Origin: Natrinema pellirubrum DSM 15624
GTDB lineage: Archaea > Halobacteriota > Halobacteria > Halobacteriales > Natrialbaceae
Assembly (NCBI RefSeq): GCF_000230735.2
Contig: NC_019967.1
Span: forward strand, 186,001-250,000
DNA length: 64,000 nucleotides
Reading direction: 5' to 3'
This document shows, in pieces, positions 45,160 to 53,500 of the stretch; position 1 is the first letter of the stretch; each line of letters begins with the position of its first letter. The position numbers and the translations under genes were made by a program. Under the pieces are notes generated by a model. It was given only the letters and a program-made list of their open reading frames with translations, was not told where the DNA came from and ran no database searches.

Positions 45160-46572
45160 ATGCGAGTCGAATTCGACGACGGGACGCTCCTACTCCGTGA
45201 TGCCCCCGACGATATCCCCTATGCGGAGTGGGACGACCGCGTCGACGAGTACCGAACGCAAGCATATCGATATCGATCCCTCCTCGAATGGGTAGGCGCC
45301 TGGTCGGACGGAAACGAGCAGGCAACGCTTCAGGACGGCTTCGCTCACGCTCTCGAAGACACCGCGCGGGCCTATCCTGCCCTCGATCTCACGCCACCGC
45401 TCCACATCGAGCCACGTGACTACCAGCAGGCCGCTCTCGACGCCTGGATCGACCATGGCCGCCAGGGGAGTGTTGTTCTCCCGACTGGCAGCGGGAAGAC
45501 GTTTCTTGGGCTGCAAGCAATTGCTGACGCCGGCGTGAGTGCGCTCGTCGTGACACCAACGATTGACCTGATGAATCAGTGGCACGCCACACTCACCAAC
45601 GCCTTTGGCGATCACCTCACAGAACCGATCGGCGTTCTCGGCGGCGGCAGCCACGAGGTCACCGCAATCACCGTCACTACCTACGATAGTGCCTACCGCT
45701 ACATCAACGAATACGGCGACCAGTTCGGCTTACTCGTCGTCGACGAGGAACATCACCTGCCGGCGCCGACCTACCGGCAGATCCCCGAAATGACGATCGC
45801 ACCGTATCGGCTGGGACTGACCGCTACCTACGAACGGCCTGACGGCAAGCATGAACTCCTCGAGGATCTCATCGGTCCGGTTGTCTATGAAGAGGCTGTC
45901 GACGAACTCGCTGGCGAGTACCTCAGCGAGTACGAAACCATCCACATGTCTGTCGAGCTCACGGCCGAGGAACGGGAGACATACGACGAGGAGTACCAGC
46001 ACTATCGCGACTACGTCGATAGCCACGAGTTCGACCTCTGGAAAGAGGAGGGTTATCAGGAGTTCCTCAAACGGACGTCCTACGATCCAAAGGGGCGGCG
46101 GGCACTCATCGCCAAGCAGCGCGCCGAGCGTATCGCCCGAACGGCAGAGAAAAAACTCGAGACACTCGACAACCTGCTCAAACGTCACCACGATGACCGC
46201 GCGATTATCTTCACTGCGAACAACGACTTCGCCTACGAAATCTCTCAGGAATTTATCGTCCCCTGCATTACCCATCAAACGAAGACGGACGAGCGCACCG
46301 AGATTCTCGAGCGGTTTCGGACTGGCGAGTACTCGATGCTGGCAACGTCACGGGTGCTTGATGAGGGGATTGACGTTCCCGCTGCGAACGTGGGGATTAT
46401 CCTGTCGGGAAGTGCTTCGAAACGGCAGTATGCCCAGCGGCTTGGACGCATCCTCCGGCCGACAGATGACCGCCAGCCAGCACGCCTCTACGAAATCATC
46501 ACGGCAGACACGATGGAAACGTACGTATCCCAACAGCGCCGACAGGGGGTGACGACGAATGCTGACGGCTGA
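45160..46572 (+). CDS. Archaeal XPB/Rad25 superfamily 2 DNA helicase, copy 2
   Basis: 470 aa, collinear with copy 1 without gaps over most of the length. Walker A LPTGSGKT at 107-114, motif II DEEH at 195-198 (DEVH in copy 1), LTATYER near 220, LDEGIDVPAAN and QRLGRILRPT in the second RecA fold. The stop overlaps the start of the Bax1-like gene by 14 bp. It would act in excision repair as the translocase that opens damaged DNA for the nuclease partner. Confidence 0.9.
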   Translation: MRVEFDDGTLLLRDAPDDIPYAEWDDRVDEYRTQAYRYRSLLEWVGAWSDGNEQATLQDGFAHALEDTARAYPALDLTPPLHIEPRDYQQAALDAWIDHGRQGSVVLPTGSGKTFLGLQAIADAGVSALVVTPTIDLMNQWHATLTNAFGDHLTEPIGVLGGGSHEVTAITVTTYDSAYRYINEYGDQFGLLVVDEEHHLPAPTYRQIPEMTIAPYRLGLTATYERPDGKHELLEDLIGPVVYEEAVDELAGEYLSEYETIHMSVELTAEERETYDEEYQHYRDYVDSHEFDLWKEEGYQEFLKRTSYDPKGRRALIAKQRAERIARTAEKKLETLDNLLKRHHDDRAIIFTANNDFAYEISQEFIVPCITHQTKTDERTEILERFRTGEYSMLATSRVLDEGIDVPAANVGIILSGSASKRQYAQRLGRILRPTDDRQPARLYEIITADTMETYVSQQRRQGVTTNADG

Positions 46573-47890
46573 CCTGGCTCGCTCTCGTACCACCGGCGAT
46601 GCAATCAAGCCGCTGTTTATCGATCCAACGGATGAGAACTACCGAGAGACGGCACGCGAACTCATTGCGCTGTTCGATGCCCATCTCGGTGAGCCGAAAG
46701 GCGATCTCGAGGATGCGATTGACGAACTCACCGTGGCGGATACCGACTACAAGATCGTCCAGGGACTGGCGAAACTGCTTCTGGACGAGTGTGAGTTCGA
46801 AGTCAGATCTCCAGTCGAGCCTCGTGAGATCCGCCAGCGCCTGTTCGAGAAAGCTAACGAACGGTATCCGGTTGTTCGCCAGCCTACGCTCGGTGACGAC
46901 ACACAGAAGATAGAGGTGTATAGTGCAGTTGCTGATGAGTTGGGTATCTCACTCGAAGCATGCTACCGCGGGATGTATGCTGACCTCGAGGAGAACAAAC
47001 GACTTGTCCAGATCGGCACGCGGACCGCTGACCAGTATGCCGGTGCTGGCGAGCAATCGACCACAACGACGACACTGACTGGCAGTAGTGACGGCGAGTA
47101 CGAACACACTGATCTGACGGTCGACTGGCTGGTCACTCGCTACAATCTTGCGCTCGCCCAGGCGGTCCTCTACGACGCAACCGAGATGCGAATCCGTGTC
47201 TGGGATCATTTCGGGACGGTATTCAGCTATGTCAAACTCTTCGGACTGATGCATCGGATCTATCCGATCGATTCTGATGGCAAGCGTGTCGAACGAACCG
47301 ACCATGCCGATGGCTACGAGGCCATACTTGACGGTCCAGCGTCGTTGTTCTCTCAATCACAAAAGTATGGCATCCGGTTGGCGAATTTTCTGCCAGCATT
47401 GCCCCTCTGTGACCGCTGGGAGATGACTGCTACAGTACTGATCGATGAGACAGCGGGTGAGACACGGCAACTCAGACTGTACGACACTGACGGACTCGAT
47501 TCACACTATAGTACCGGCAGGCAGTTCGATAGCGATCTTGAGCAGACACTCGCCCAGAAATGGGAGCGAGCGACCACGGACTGGGAGTTACTACGCGAAA
47601 ACGATGTATTTGACCTCGGTGATGAGGTGATGATCCCCGATTTCGCGATCGAGCATCCGGATGGCCGGCGAGCGATTCTCGAGATCATCGGATTCTGGAC
47701 ACCCGAGTATCTCGAGTCGAAGCTGAAGAAAATACGCCAAGCAGATGCTGAGAATCTCCTTGTCGCAGTCTCCGAACAGTTAGACTGCTCGAATGATGAC
47801 TTCGGTGAAACGAGCGAGCGGGTGCTCTGGTTCAAGACCGGAATTCATGTCTACGACCTGGTTGAACTGGCAGAAGAGTATTCGATTTGA
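46559..47890 (+). CDS. Bax1-like DUF790 nuclease, copy 2 (intact)
   Basis: 443 aa from ATG 46559 (MLTADLARSRTTGDAIKPLF). The N-terminal region (about 1-130) and middle domain (TVDWLVTRYNLALAQAVLYD, RVWDHFGTVFSYVKLFGLMH) are family-typical. The C-terminal PD-(D/E)xK nuclease core has MIPDFAIEHPDGRRAILEII followed by GFWTPEYLESKLKKI. Family members bind XPB and cut DNA next to the opened site. This intact copy allows the frameshift in copy 1 to be diagnosed. Confidence 0.88.
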   Translation: MLTADLARSRTTGDAIKPLFIDPTDENYRETARELIALFDAHLGEPKGDLEDAIDELTVADTDYKIVQGLAKLLLDECEFEVRSPVEPREIRQRLFEKANERYPVVRQPTLGDDTQKIEVYSAVADELGISLEACYRGMYADLEENKRLVQIGTRTADQYAGAGEQSTTTTTLTGSSDGEYEHTDLTVDWLVTRYNLALAQAVLYDATEMRIRVWDHFGTVFSYVKLFGLMHRIYPIDSDGKRVERTDHADGYEAILDGPASLFSQSQKYGIRLANFLPALPLCDRWEMTATVLIDETAGETRQLRLYDTDGLDSHYSTGRQFDSDLEQTLAQKWERATTDWELLRENDVFDLGDEVMIPDFAIEHPDGRRAILEIIGFWTPEYLESKLKKIRQADAENLLVAVSEQLDCSNDDFGETSERVLWFKTGIHVYDLVELAEEYSI

Positions 47891-48121
47891 GAACGGAACT
47901 CTCAGTATGTTTTCGACTGGCAGATGATTCGTGTCATGTGCAGTCGCGTCCGCGTAACTGAGAATCGGGAAGAGATTGATAATGAGGACATCGGATATAT
48001 TACCTGTCGCGTGATCCACTGCGCGCGACACTGCCCGGATTCAATCATCGCCCACCCTCAGTCCCGTCCGGTGTTGATCGCTGTCCCCGGTCCGCCGGAC
48101 ATACCGCTTTTCGAGACTCGA

Positions 48122-48157
48122 GACACACCGTGTGCAGAGGACACACCGTGTGCAGAG
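48122..48157. repeat. Tandem duplication of an 18-bp unit
   Basis: GACACACCGTGTGCAGAG occurs twice head-to-tail just before the truncated orc1 frame. The unit contains the palindrome CACACCGTGTG. It may mark a recombination junction. Confidence 0.75.
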
Positions 48158-48167
48158 TGACCGACGG

Positions 48168-48698
48168 GACGCGTTCCACGATGGCGTTCTCTCGGACGAT
48201 GTAATTCCGCTGACGGCGGCACTAGCCGCCCAAGAACACGGTGATGCCAGAAAGGCCATCGAGATTCTTCGTCACGCCGGCGAGCTTGCCGAGCGAGAAA
48301 ACGTCGAGACGGTCGTCGAGGAGCACGTTCGCGATGCCCAGGAGTGGGCTGAAATTGATCGGTTCGAGGAGCTGCTACGCGGATCGACAACCCAGGTCAA
48401 GTTCATCCTCTACTCTCTCGCGCTGCTCACCGATGAGAATCCGAACGAGGATGGATTCTCTACCAACCGGATTTACGAACGGTATCAAGCGACGACAGAG
48501 AAAGCTGATGCGAAGACTCTCAGCGAACACCGCGTGTATGAGCTGTTGAAAGAGCAGGCGTTCCTCGGTGTCGTTGAATCAACTCGGACCGGGGGTGGCT
48601 GGGGTGAAGGCAGTTATCTTGAGCATCGGCTGGTTCAGGATACCGGCATCGTGCTGAAATCTGTCCTCCGGGACAGCCGGTTGGAAGACTTGGCCTAG
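48168..48698 (+). pseudogene. Orc1/Cdc6, C-terminal fragment
   Basis: The frame starts abruptly with RRDAFHDGVLSDDVIPLTAA, which aligns with RRAERAFVDGVLDGDVIPLC of the intact initiator, and continues through the AAA+ lid (HGDARKAIEILRHAGELAE) and the winged helix (TNRIYERYQATTEKAD, HRVYELLKEQAFLGVVEST). Walker A and B parts are absent. The open frame could give about 180 aa from an upstream GTG at 48132. It is diverged from the intact gene, so it is a relic of another origin. Confidence 0.8.
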
Positions 48699-48789
48699 TT
48701 CCCGTTTCGGTCGCTGACCACACCCCTGATCACGAGTGTATCTCTCGATACGTCGGAAACGTGGGGCGGGTGTCCTCCCTCATCGAGTT

Positions 48790-49113
48790 TTACTCGTCCG
48801 GGTTGACCGGGCCCTTGTACTGAGAACGAATCTTCTCTCCCTCCCGCCACTGCCAGTAGTAGTAGCGATTATCGTTGATCTCCTTGATTGTGATCGTTGC
48901 TTTGGCCGGGACGTCATCCGGAAGATCGTCCGGTCGTTCTTCGACCTCTTCTTGATCTGCTGACTCCTCGAGACGGGCCTCTCGTTCCTTGTGCTCGGCG
49001 AGCGCTTCAGCGTACGTAGCAACGTCTCGGAGCTGCTCCGGGTCCGACTCGTTGAGCGTGTTGACGATCTCCTTCGGGAGGTTCGCCGGTGGGGTCGGGG
49101 GTTCGTAGGACAT
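48790..49113 (-). CDS. DUF6788-type haloarchaeal protein
   Basis: 107 aa. It starts MSYEPPTPPANLPKEIVNTL, has a helical middle (LRDVATYAEALAEHKEREAR) and a conserved C-terminal part ATITIKEINDNRYYYWQWRE with KGPVNPDE. The aromatic NRYYYWQWR motif is seen in many short archaeal plasmid proteins placed in DUF6788 (from memory). The function is unknown. It is divergent from the HTH/nucleotidyltransferase pair and shares an intergenic inverted repeat with it. Confidence 0.7.
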   Translation of the reverse strand: MSYEPPTPPANLPKEIVNTLNESDPEQLRDVATYAEALAEHKEREARLEESADQEEVEERPDDLPDDVPAKATITIKEINDNRYYYWQWREGEKIRSQYKGPVNPDE

Positions 49114-49127
49114 CGGCTACTCTCGTG

Positions 49128-49168
49128 TTAACCAACACGGCCCACGAATCCATAGTTTTGTTGGTTAA
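49128..49168. promoter_or_regulatory. Inverted repeat between divergent genes (operator candidate)
   Basis: TTAACCAACA (49128-49137) and TGTTGGTTAA (49159-49168) form perfect 10-bp arms with a 21-bp spacer. The repeat lies just upstream of the DUF6788 gene and about 80 bp before the HTH gene start. Confidence 0.5.
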
Positions 49169-49220
49169 AACGATGTAGACGGTTCTCGTGATTCCTGGCT
49201 GTAACACTACTCGAAACTTC

Positions 49221-49228
49221 TTTATATA
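49221..49228 (+). promoter_or_regulatory. TATA box of the HTH/nucleotidyltransferase operon
   Basis: TTTATATA lies 24-31 bp upstream of the GTG at 49252, predicting a leaderless transcript and supporting that start. Confidence 0.6.
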
Positions 49229-49251
49229 CAAGTTTCGTACTATGTTACACC

Positions 49252-50178
49252 GTGCTCCGCCGCATCGAACTCGAGGTCCTCGCCACGGTCGACCGCGGCG
49301 ACACGATCTCCGAACTCGCGACGAAGCTCGACCACAGCGAGAGCTACCTCTCTCGTGCCGTCGGCGATCTCGTCGAGAAGGGGCTCGTCTACACGGAACG
49401 CGACGGCCGCCGAAAACGAGTCGTCCCGTCGGATGCTCGCGCCGTCGAACTCTATCGGGACCTCGTCCGCCAGCACTCCCACATCGACTTCCCCGAACTG
49501 CTGACCGGGAAGACACTCGAGGTGCTGTACTACCTCGACCAGCCGCGAACTGTCTCCGAGATCGCCGACCGAAGCGACAACTACCGCAACACGGTCAACC
49601 GCGTGCTCAAGCGGTTTCGCGACCGTGGTCTCGTCGGGACGGACGACGGCCGCTATGACTTCAACGCCGATTTCGACCGCCTCCACGAGTTCGCCCGTGA
49701 ACTCGCACACCATCTGCATCGTCAACGCCTCGAAGTCGTCGCCCCGAAGGGCACGATTCTCTGGGAGGACTACGACGAATTCCTCGCCCAGGTCGAGGCG
49801 GAGATCGACACGGAAGCGTTCCACGAAACCGGCCTCGCTCGGTTCGCGGCCTTCGACCTCCAGTTCCTACTCACCGGCCACCGCTACTACTTCTACTCCG
49901 AGGACCTCGACGCAGTCTCGCCGGCGCAGCTCTGCTGTCATACCCTCTTGATTGACGACGGCAGCCGCCACCGCTCGTACTGTCTCCTCCTGCTCAGCCA
50001 CGTCGATGTCGACGAGGATGACCTCCGAGAGCAGGCGGCGAAGTATGACCTTGAAGACGAAATCGACGCCTTGCTCCGTTACCTCGAGACGCACGGCGAG
50101 GTCGACGACGACCGGCTCCCGGAGTGGGACGAGTTCCAAGAGCTGGCGGCTGACTACGAGGTGCCACTACCACAATGA
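49252..50178 (+). CDS. Two-HTH regulator, AbiEi-like antitoxin candidate
   Basis: 308 aa from GTG 49252 (leaderless). It holds two tandem winged-helix units: ISELATKLDHSESYLSRAVG with VEKGLVYTERDGRRKRV, and VSEIADRSDNYRNTVNRVLK with FRDRGLVGTDDGRYDF. A mixed domain follows, with WEDYDEFLAQVEAEI, LLTGHRYYFYSEDLDAVSP and a long acidic helical end. Its stop overlaps the nucleotidyltransferase start (ATGA). An HTH protein followed by a nucleotidyltransferase is the organisation of AbiE-type systems, where the HTH partner represses the operon. The role here is inferred. Confidence 0.65.
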   Translation: MLRRIELEVLATVDRGDTISELATKLDHSESYLSRAVGDLVEKGLVYTERDGRRKRVVPSDARAVELYRDLVRQHSHIDFPELLTGKTLEVLYYLDQPRTVSEIADRSDNYRNTVNRVLKRFRDRGLVGTDDGRYDFNADFDRLHEFARELAHHLHRQRLEVVAPKGTILWEDYDEFLAQVEAEIDTEAFHETGLARFAAFDLQFLLTGHRYYFYSEDLDAVSPAQLCCHTLLIDDGSRHRSYCLLLLSHVDVDEDDLREQAAKYDLEDEIDALLRYLETHGEVDDDRLPEWDEFQELAADYEVPLPQ

Positions 50179-50978
50179 GACCAACATTCGGACGCGAGTA
50201 CATCGAGAACGAATTCCAGCGAATCGGGGACGGGCTATCTGAACCGCTCACGGTCTACCTGATCGGTGGTGGCGCGATGTCGCTGCGCGACCTCAAGGGG
50301 GCGACGAAAGATATCGACCTGGTCGTTCCAGATGGCGACGCGTACGGCCAGCTGTGGGCCGTCCTGATGGACCTTGGGTATGCAGAGGTTCAATCGCTGG
50401 ATCCAGATTACCGGGCGCTGGGGGCGACGAGCTGCGTCGAGAACGACGATGGGTGTCGCCTCGATATCTTCAACCAGCAGGTCGCGAACAAGCTCGTGCT
50501 CACCGACGGTATGCAAGAGCGCAGCGAGCCGTTCCTCAACCTGGATCGACTGACGGTCCGGCTGGTCAGTAACGAGGATATCTTCCTGTTCAAGGCGATC
50601 GCAGGCCGCGACGACGACATCGAGGACATGAATATGATCGTACAGGTCGGCCTCGACTATGACGTCGTCCGTGAAGAACTCGAAGCCCAGATCGAACGCC
50701 TGGGTGACGATCAGTTCGCCACGTTCGCGAACGAGGCCCTGGTCGAACTCGAGGAGCGGTACGGGGTGACCACGCCGATTGAGGCCCGCATCCAGGAGCT
50801 CACGAATAGGTACTACCGGGGGCTCGAAGTCCTCCAGGTGCTCGACGAGTCGATGACTGTAGACGAACTGGCCGCTGAACTGGAGCTGGATGCCAACGAG
50901 GTTCACGACCGGATCGCGTATCTCTCGACGTTCGACCGGGTCCAACGAGATGGCGACACAGTCCGTCCCGTGGAGTAG
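50175..50978 (+). CDS. Nucleotidyltransferase-fold protein (DUF6036/AbiEii-like toxin candidate)
   Basis: 267 aa. MRPTFGREYIENEFQRIGDG leads to the nucleotidyltransferase core: VYLIGGGAMSLRDLKGATKD with IDLVVPD (G-G-A-M-S loop then the D-x-D-type acidic pair), followed by RLDIFNQQV with the third acidic position. The helical middle is DIFLFKAIAGRDDDIEDM, typical of DUF6036/AbiEii relatives, and the C-terminus carries an extra winged-helix-like segment (MTVDELAAELELDANEVHDR). Coupled to the HTH gene by a 4-bp overlap. A toxin role in a type IV-like toxin-antitoxin or abortive infection system is plausible but untested. Confidence 0.7.
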   Translation: MRPTFGREYIENEFQRIGDGLSEPLTVYLIGGGAMSLRDLKGATKDIDLVVPDGDAYGQLWAVLMDLGYAEVQSLDPDYRALGATSCVENDDGCRLDIFNQQVANKLVLTDGMQERSEPFLNLDRLTVRLVSNEDIFLFKAIAGRDDDIEDMNMIVQVGLDYDVVREELEAQIERLGDDQFATFANEALVELEERYGVTTPIEARIQELTNRYYRGLEVLQVLDESMTVDELAAELELDANEVHDRIAYLSTFDRVQRDGDTVRPVE

Positions 50979-50983
50979 TCCGC

Positions 50984-51274
50984 TCACGAGTACGGGGAGG
51001 GAAGGCGGCCGTCTGGTCGGGGAACGCGGCCACGCTTGATCTCGTGATCGACGCGACGCAGGTGCTTGCAGCCGCCTTCTGGTGAGCGCTACTGCCAGTC
51101 GGGACAGGTACACGATTCGTCGATGACGTCCACTTCGTACCTGTTGCCGGACGCGGACTGCACCTCGTAGCGGCCACCTTTCGAAAGGAGCGAGACATCC
51201 ATCGCTTCAGCGACGGCACGCTTCGTGCGGGGCTCGAGATCGTCTTGCGACTGTGCGTTCTCGTCGACGACCAT
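50984..51274 (-). pseudogene. SWIM zinc-finger gene interrupted by an in-frame amber codon
   Basis: From ATG 51274 (MVVDENAQSQDDLEPRTKRA) the frame reads EVQSASGNRYEVDV and the first SWIM half ESCTCPDWQ, then TAG (51089-51091). The same frame goes on with RSPEGGCKHLRRVDHEIKRG to a TGA at 50984. The intact relative at 52407 has CTCPDFEQRQPDNGCKHLRR. The stop therefore separates the CxC and CxH zinc ligands. It looks like CAG to TAG in a former CPDWQQR. Confidence 0.75.
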
Positions 51275-51788
51275 CCGGTCGCGAACGTCGCCCGTTCCGC
51301 CACCGTCCGGAGGGCCACTGAGCCGCTCGTGGAGAACTTCCTCCACCGGATGGGCTTCCGGCCACAGGTAGTAGACCTCGCGGCGCTCGTGATGGTCCTA
51401 GGCACGCGGCTGCGCTCCCGGTCCAGACTCTCCAGGCACCGAGCGCGGCCATCACGTCGACGATGTCACGGGGAACTGTCTGGTGGTCGTCCGGGAAGAA
51501 CACCCGGAAGCGGGTACACGCCTCCTGCGGCGGGACGGTCTCCCACCAGTCTTCGCTGGAGCCCCAGCTGTCGAACATCGCTTCATCGCTCCCGTAGCCG
51601 ACGGTCACGCCGTCGACCGGCGTCCAGTCTGCTGGGTGGTGGTCCGCCTCGCCTTCGAGCACCCGAAGAACGGCGTATCGGAGGTACTCGTGGGCTTGGT
51701 TGTCTGTCGTACGAGCGACCTGGTCGTGTTGCTCGGCAACGTGCTCGGCTTCCTCAAGGACCGTCGTGAGATAGGGTTCAGTCATCAT
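51275..51788 (-). pseudogene. Haloarchaeal hypothetical gene with frameshifts near its 3' end
   Basis: From ATG 51788 (MMTEPYLTTVLEEAEHVAEQ) the frame is protein-like: AHEYLRYAVLRVLEGEADHH, DWTPVDGVTVGYGSDEAMF, DSWGSSEDWWETVPPQE and FRVFFPDDHQTVPRDIVDVM. After AALGAWRVW (near 51430) the frame turns GC-rich and random-looking. Another frame shows ESLDRERSR, and the third gives DHHERREVYYLWPEAHPVEE and VLHERLSG. The three pieces join into one plausible protein, implying two frameshifts around 51395-51435. Family unknown. Confidence 0.55.
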
Positions 51789-51883
51789 TCGACGGAGGTC
51801 AGAACGCGCCTCCGCCCCTCTGCGGGCGCTGAAAAACTTAAGATCAGACACGGCATCATGCACTTTGAAAGTTCAGTTTGGTA

Positions 51884-52084
51884 TCATCGTTCGAGTACCT
51901 CTGCATCGGGGTGTTTTCCAGCTGGACCGGCAACTGCTTTCGCACGCTCGAGTTCACGGATCTCTCTCTGAGCTTGTCGTTCAAGCAGTTCGTCCCGCCG
52001 ACACCGTTCACGAGCGACATCGTCGACACCGTCCTTGCCATCGATCGTGAAATGCTTGCCACGGTGATCGATTTGCTCGAGCAT
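51884..52084 (-). CDS. 66-aa charged helical protein
   Basis: ATG 52084 overlaps the stop of the upstream 54-aa gene (TGATG), so translation is coupled. The sequence MLEQIDHRGKHFTIDGKDGV is followed by a long amphipathic, strongly charged helix (RRDELLERQAQREIRELERA) and a short Pro/Gly tail. It may dimerise as a coiled coil. A decayed paralogue lies at 42939-43129 beside the origin, which suggests a plasmid-borne family. Function unknown. Confidence 0.6.
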   Translation of the reverse strand: MLEQIDHRGKHFTIDGKDGVDDVARERCRRDELLERQAQREIRELERAKAVAGPAGKHPDAEVLER

Positions 52085-52248
52085 CAGTACTGATCCTCGG
52101 CTTCGTCCACTGCAGCATCTCGAGCGTCCGCTTGGAGGTGCTCGTAGCGGACCTCACAGCTGTCCGAACAGAACCGACCAGAATACCCTGTCCGATCGCG
52201 AGCAGGTTCCGAACACGTCGGCATTCGGCATTCGTCGCGGTCAGTCAT
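52084..52248 (-). CDS. 54-aa putative zinc-finger mini-protein
   Basis: The frame from ATG 52248 (MTDRDECRMPTCSEPARDRT) contains four cysteines as C-x4-C then FCSDSC, i.e. two Cys pairs that could form one zinc finger, followed by a short acidic helix (YEHLQADARDAAVDEAEDQY). The TGA overlaps the ATG of the 66-aa gene, supporting a two-gene operon. This resembles many haloarchaeal small zinc-finger proteins; its specific role is unknown. Confidence 0.65.
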   Translation of the reverse strand: MTDRDECRMPTCSEPARDRTGYSGRFCSDSCEVRYEHLQADARDAAVDEAEDQY

Positions 52249-52406
52249 CTGGCGATCCCTCGATGTAGGATCCGAGTTGTTTCAGTGGCTGTCGGCGTGA
52301 TTGTTGTCTCTCTTTGTCTCATGGGTTGCTACGGTGGGCTCCTTTCGAGCCCCCGCACCCCTTTCGGGGGATACAAACCGTCTCGAGTGACGAGATCACT
52401 CGACAG

Positions 52407-53003
52407 TCAGCGGCTGAACGTCCCATCTGGCGCAGGGACAAGTCCCGTCCGGATCTCGAGGTCGACACGGCGAAGATGCTTACAGCCGTTGTCTGGCTGG
52501 CGCTGCTCGAAATCAGGACAGGTACACGTCGCTGCTTCGAGATCGACCTTGTAGGTGTTCCCGCTTTCACTCTCGACCTCGTAGATCGGGCCCACTGTCC
52601 CAAAGCGGACGTCCAACTTTTCGTTCAGTGCACGGCGCGTTCGTGGGTCGTCGATCGAGTAGCCACCTGCCTCGAGGGCAGTCGGTGGCTGAGGGTTGTC
52701 GCAGGAGGCGGTGAACTCGTCGCGATGGTTGCGCTCGTGGCCGCATTTTCGACAGCGCCAGTACCGGGTCCGATACTCGTAGCTGTCTGTAAGATCGATG
52801 TCGTAGGGCGATGGTGCTTTCCCGGGGAGCCACTCGTCGATTGCGACGAGTTCGTGTCCGTTTAGACGAGCGGTATCGCCAGGATAGCTCTGGGATCGGT
52901 CGTTCGAGAATTCGCCGTCAGTCGAACGTTCTCGATGCGTCTCGCTCTGAATCGGTCGGTCAGTACTTATCGATATCTCGAGGCGGACGGAGTCGCGCCT
53001 CAA
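52407..53003 (-). CDS. SWIM zinc-finger protein
   Basis: 198 aa. A middle Cys pair (RYWRCRKCGHERNHRDEF then TASC) suggests an additional zinc site. The C-terminal SWIM finger is EVESESGNTYKVDLEAATCT, CPDFEQRQPDNGCKHLRRVD (CxC...CxH). The N-terminal 45 or so residues are polar and may not all be translated. SWIM domains bind DNA or proteins, and in haloarchaea they occur as short stand-alone proteins. Intact relative of the gene at 50984. A GC-rich hairpin-like stretch (GGGCTCCTTTCGAGCCC, 52337-52353) lies past its stop and could terminate transcription. Confidence 0.75.
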   Translation of the reverse strand: MRRDSVRLEISISTDRPIQSETHRERSTDGEFSNDRSQSYPGDTARLNGHELVAIDEWLPGKAPSPYDIDLTDSYEYRTRYWRCRKCGHERNHRDEFTASCDNPQPPTALEAGGYSIDDPRTRRALNEKLDVRFGTVGPIYEVESESGNTYKVDLEAATCTCPDFEQRQPDNGCKHLRRVDLEIRTGLVPAPDGTFSR

Positions 53004-53218
53004 GCCTTCTGGCGCACAAAAACCCTTGTAGAGCCAACAGCAGTGAAATACGTCGGGAAACTTCCTCGGATACCATCTTCCTGAGAGCGAAGAACGGTCG
53101 AACGGATGGGTCTATCTAGCTACACCACCGAACCACCGTCCAATTCCGCTATCTGACGATCAGTACTGAAGCTACATCGTATCGACCGTCTCCAATCGGT
53201 GTGATTACTATCAGGGGC

Positions 53219-53500
53219 ATGTATAACGGAAACGAGATGGCAAACCGGGTTCCCTACCATCACGAAATAGATAAACAGTTCTCGGTAGATTTCGTCAGTC
53301 CCCTGCTTGAGGATGTGGGAGAGCGTGTCGTCGGATACGAAGGCCACAAATCGGTCAAGGTCGAGTCGTTCGAGTTGGATCGAACTGTCTACGTCGTCTA
53401 TCGGTGGTTTGCGTCACTTAGTGACGGCGCGTATCCACGGCCTAAAGGCCGTGGCATTGTGCCTGTTCAACCTGTAAGCGATTATCTCCCTATGGGATGA
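53219..53500 (+). CDS. Possible small gene ending in an IS605-type hairpin
   Basis: 93 codons from ATG 53219 (MYNGNEMANRVPYHHEIDKQ). The part up to VESFELDRTVYVVYRWFAS has protein-like composition. The remainder reads through the hairpin at 53435-53454 and looks non-native (YPRPKGRGIVPVQ), so the gene may have been cut by a small palindromic element. It is not recognised in any family; it could be spurious. Confidence 0.35.
   Translation: MYNGNEMANRVPYHHEIDKQFSVDFVSPLLEDVGERVVGYEGHKSVKVESFELDRTVYVVYRWFASLSDGAYPRPKGRGIVPVQPVSDYLPMG
53435..53454. repeat. Solitary IS605-type hairpin
   Basis: CCACGGCC-TAAA-GGCCGTGG, preceded by GCGTCACTTAGTGACGGCGC. Stem size and loop match the hairpins at 18734 and 54367. 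No transposase gene is attached on the left, so it may be a palindrome-associated non-autonomous element or a leftover end. Confidence 0.55.

Noticed and set aside
47924-48160. 78-codon plus-strand frame between bax1 copy 2 and the orc1 fragment
   Set aside because: Its composition is not haloarchaeal and it ends inside the 18-bp tandem duplication; probably non-coding.
52314-52865. Plus-strand 183-codon frame opposite the SWIM gene
   Set aside because: The minus strand has recognisable zinc-finger motifs; the plus frame is its shadow.
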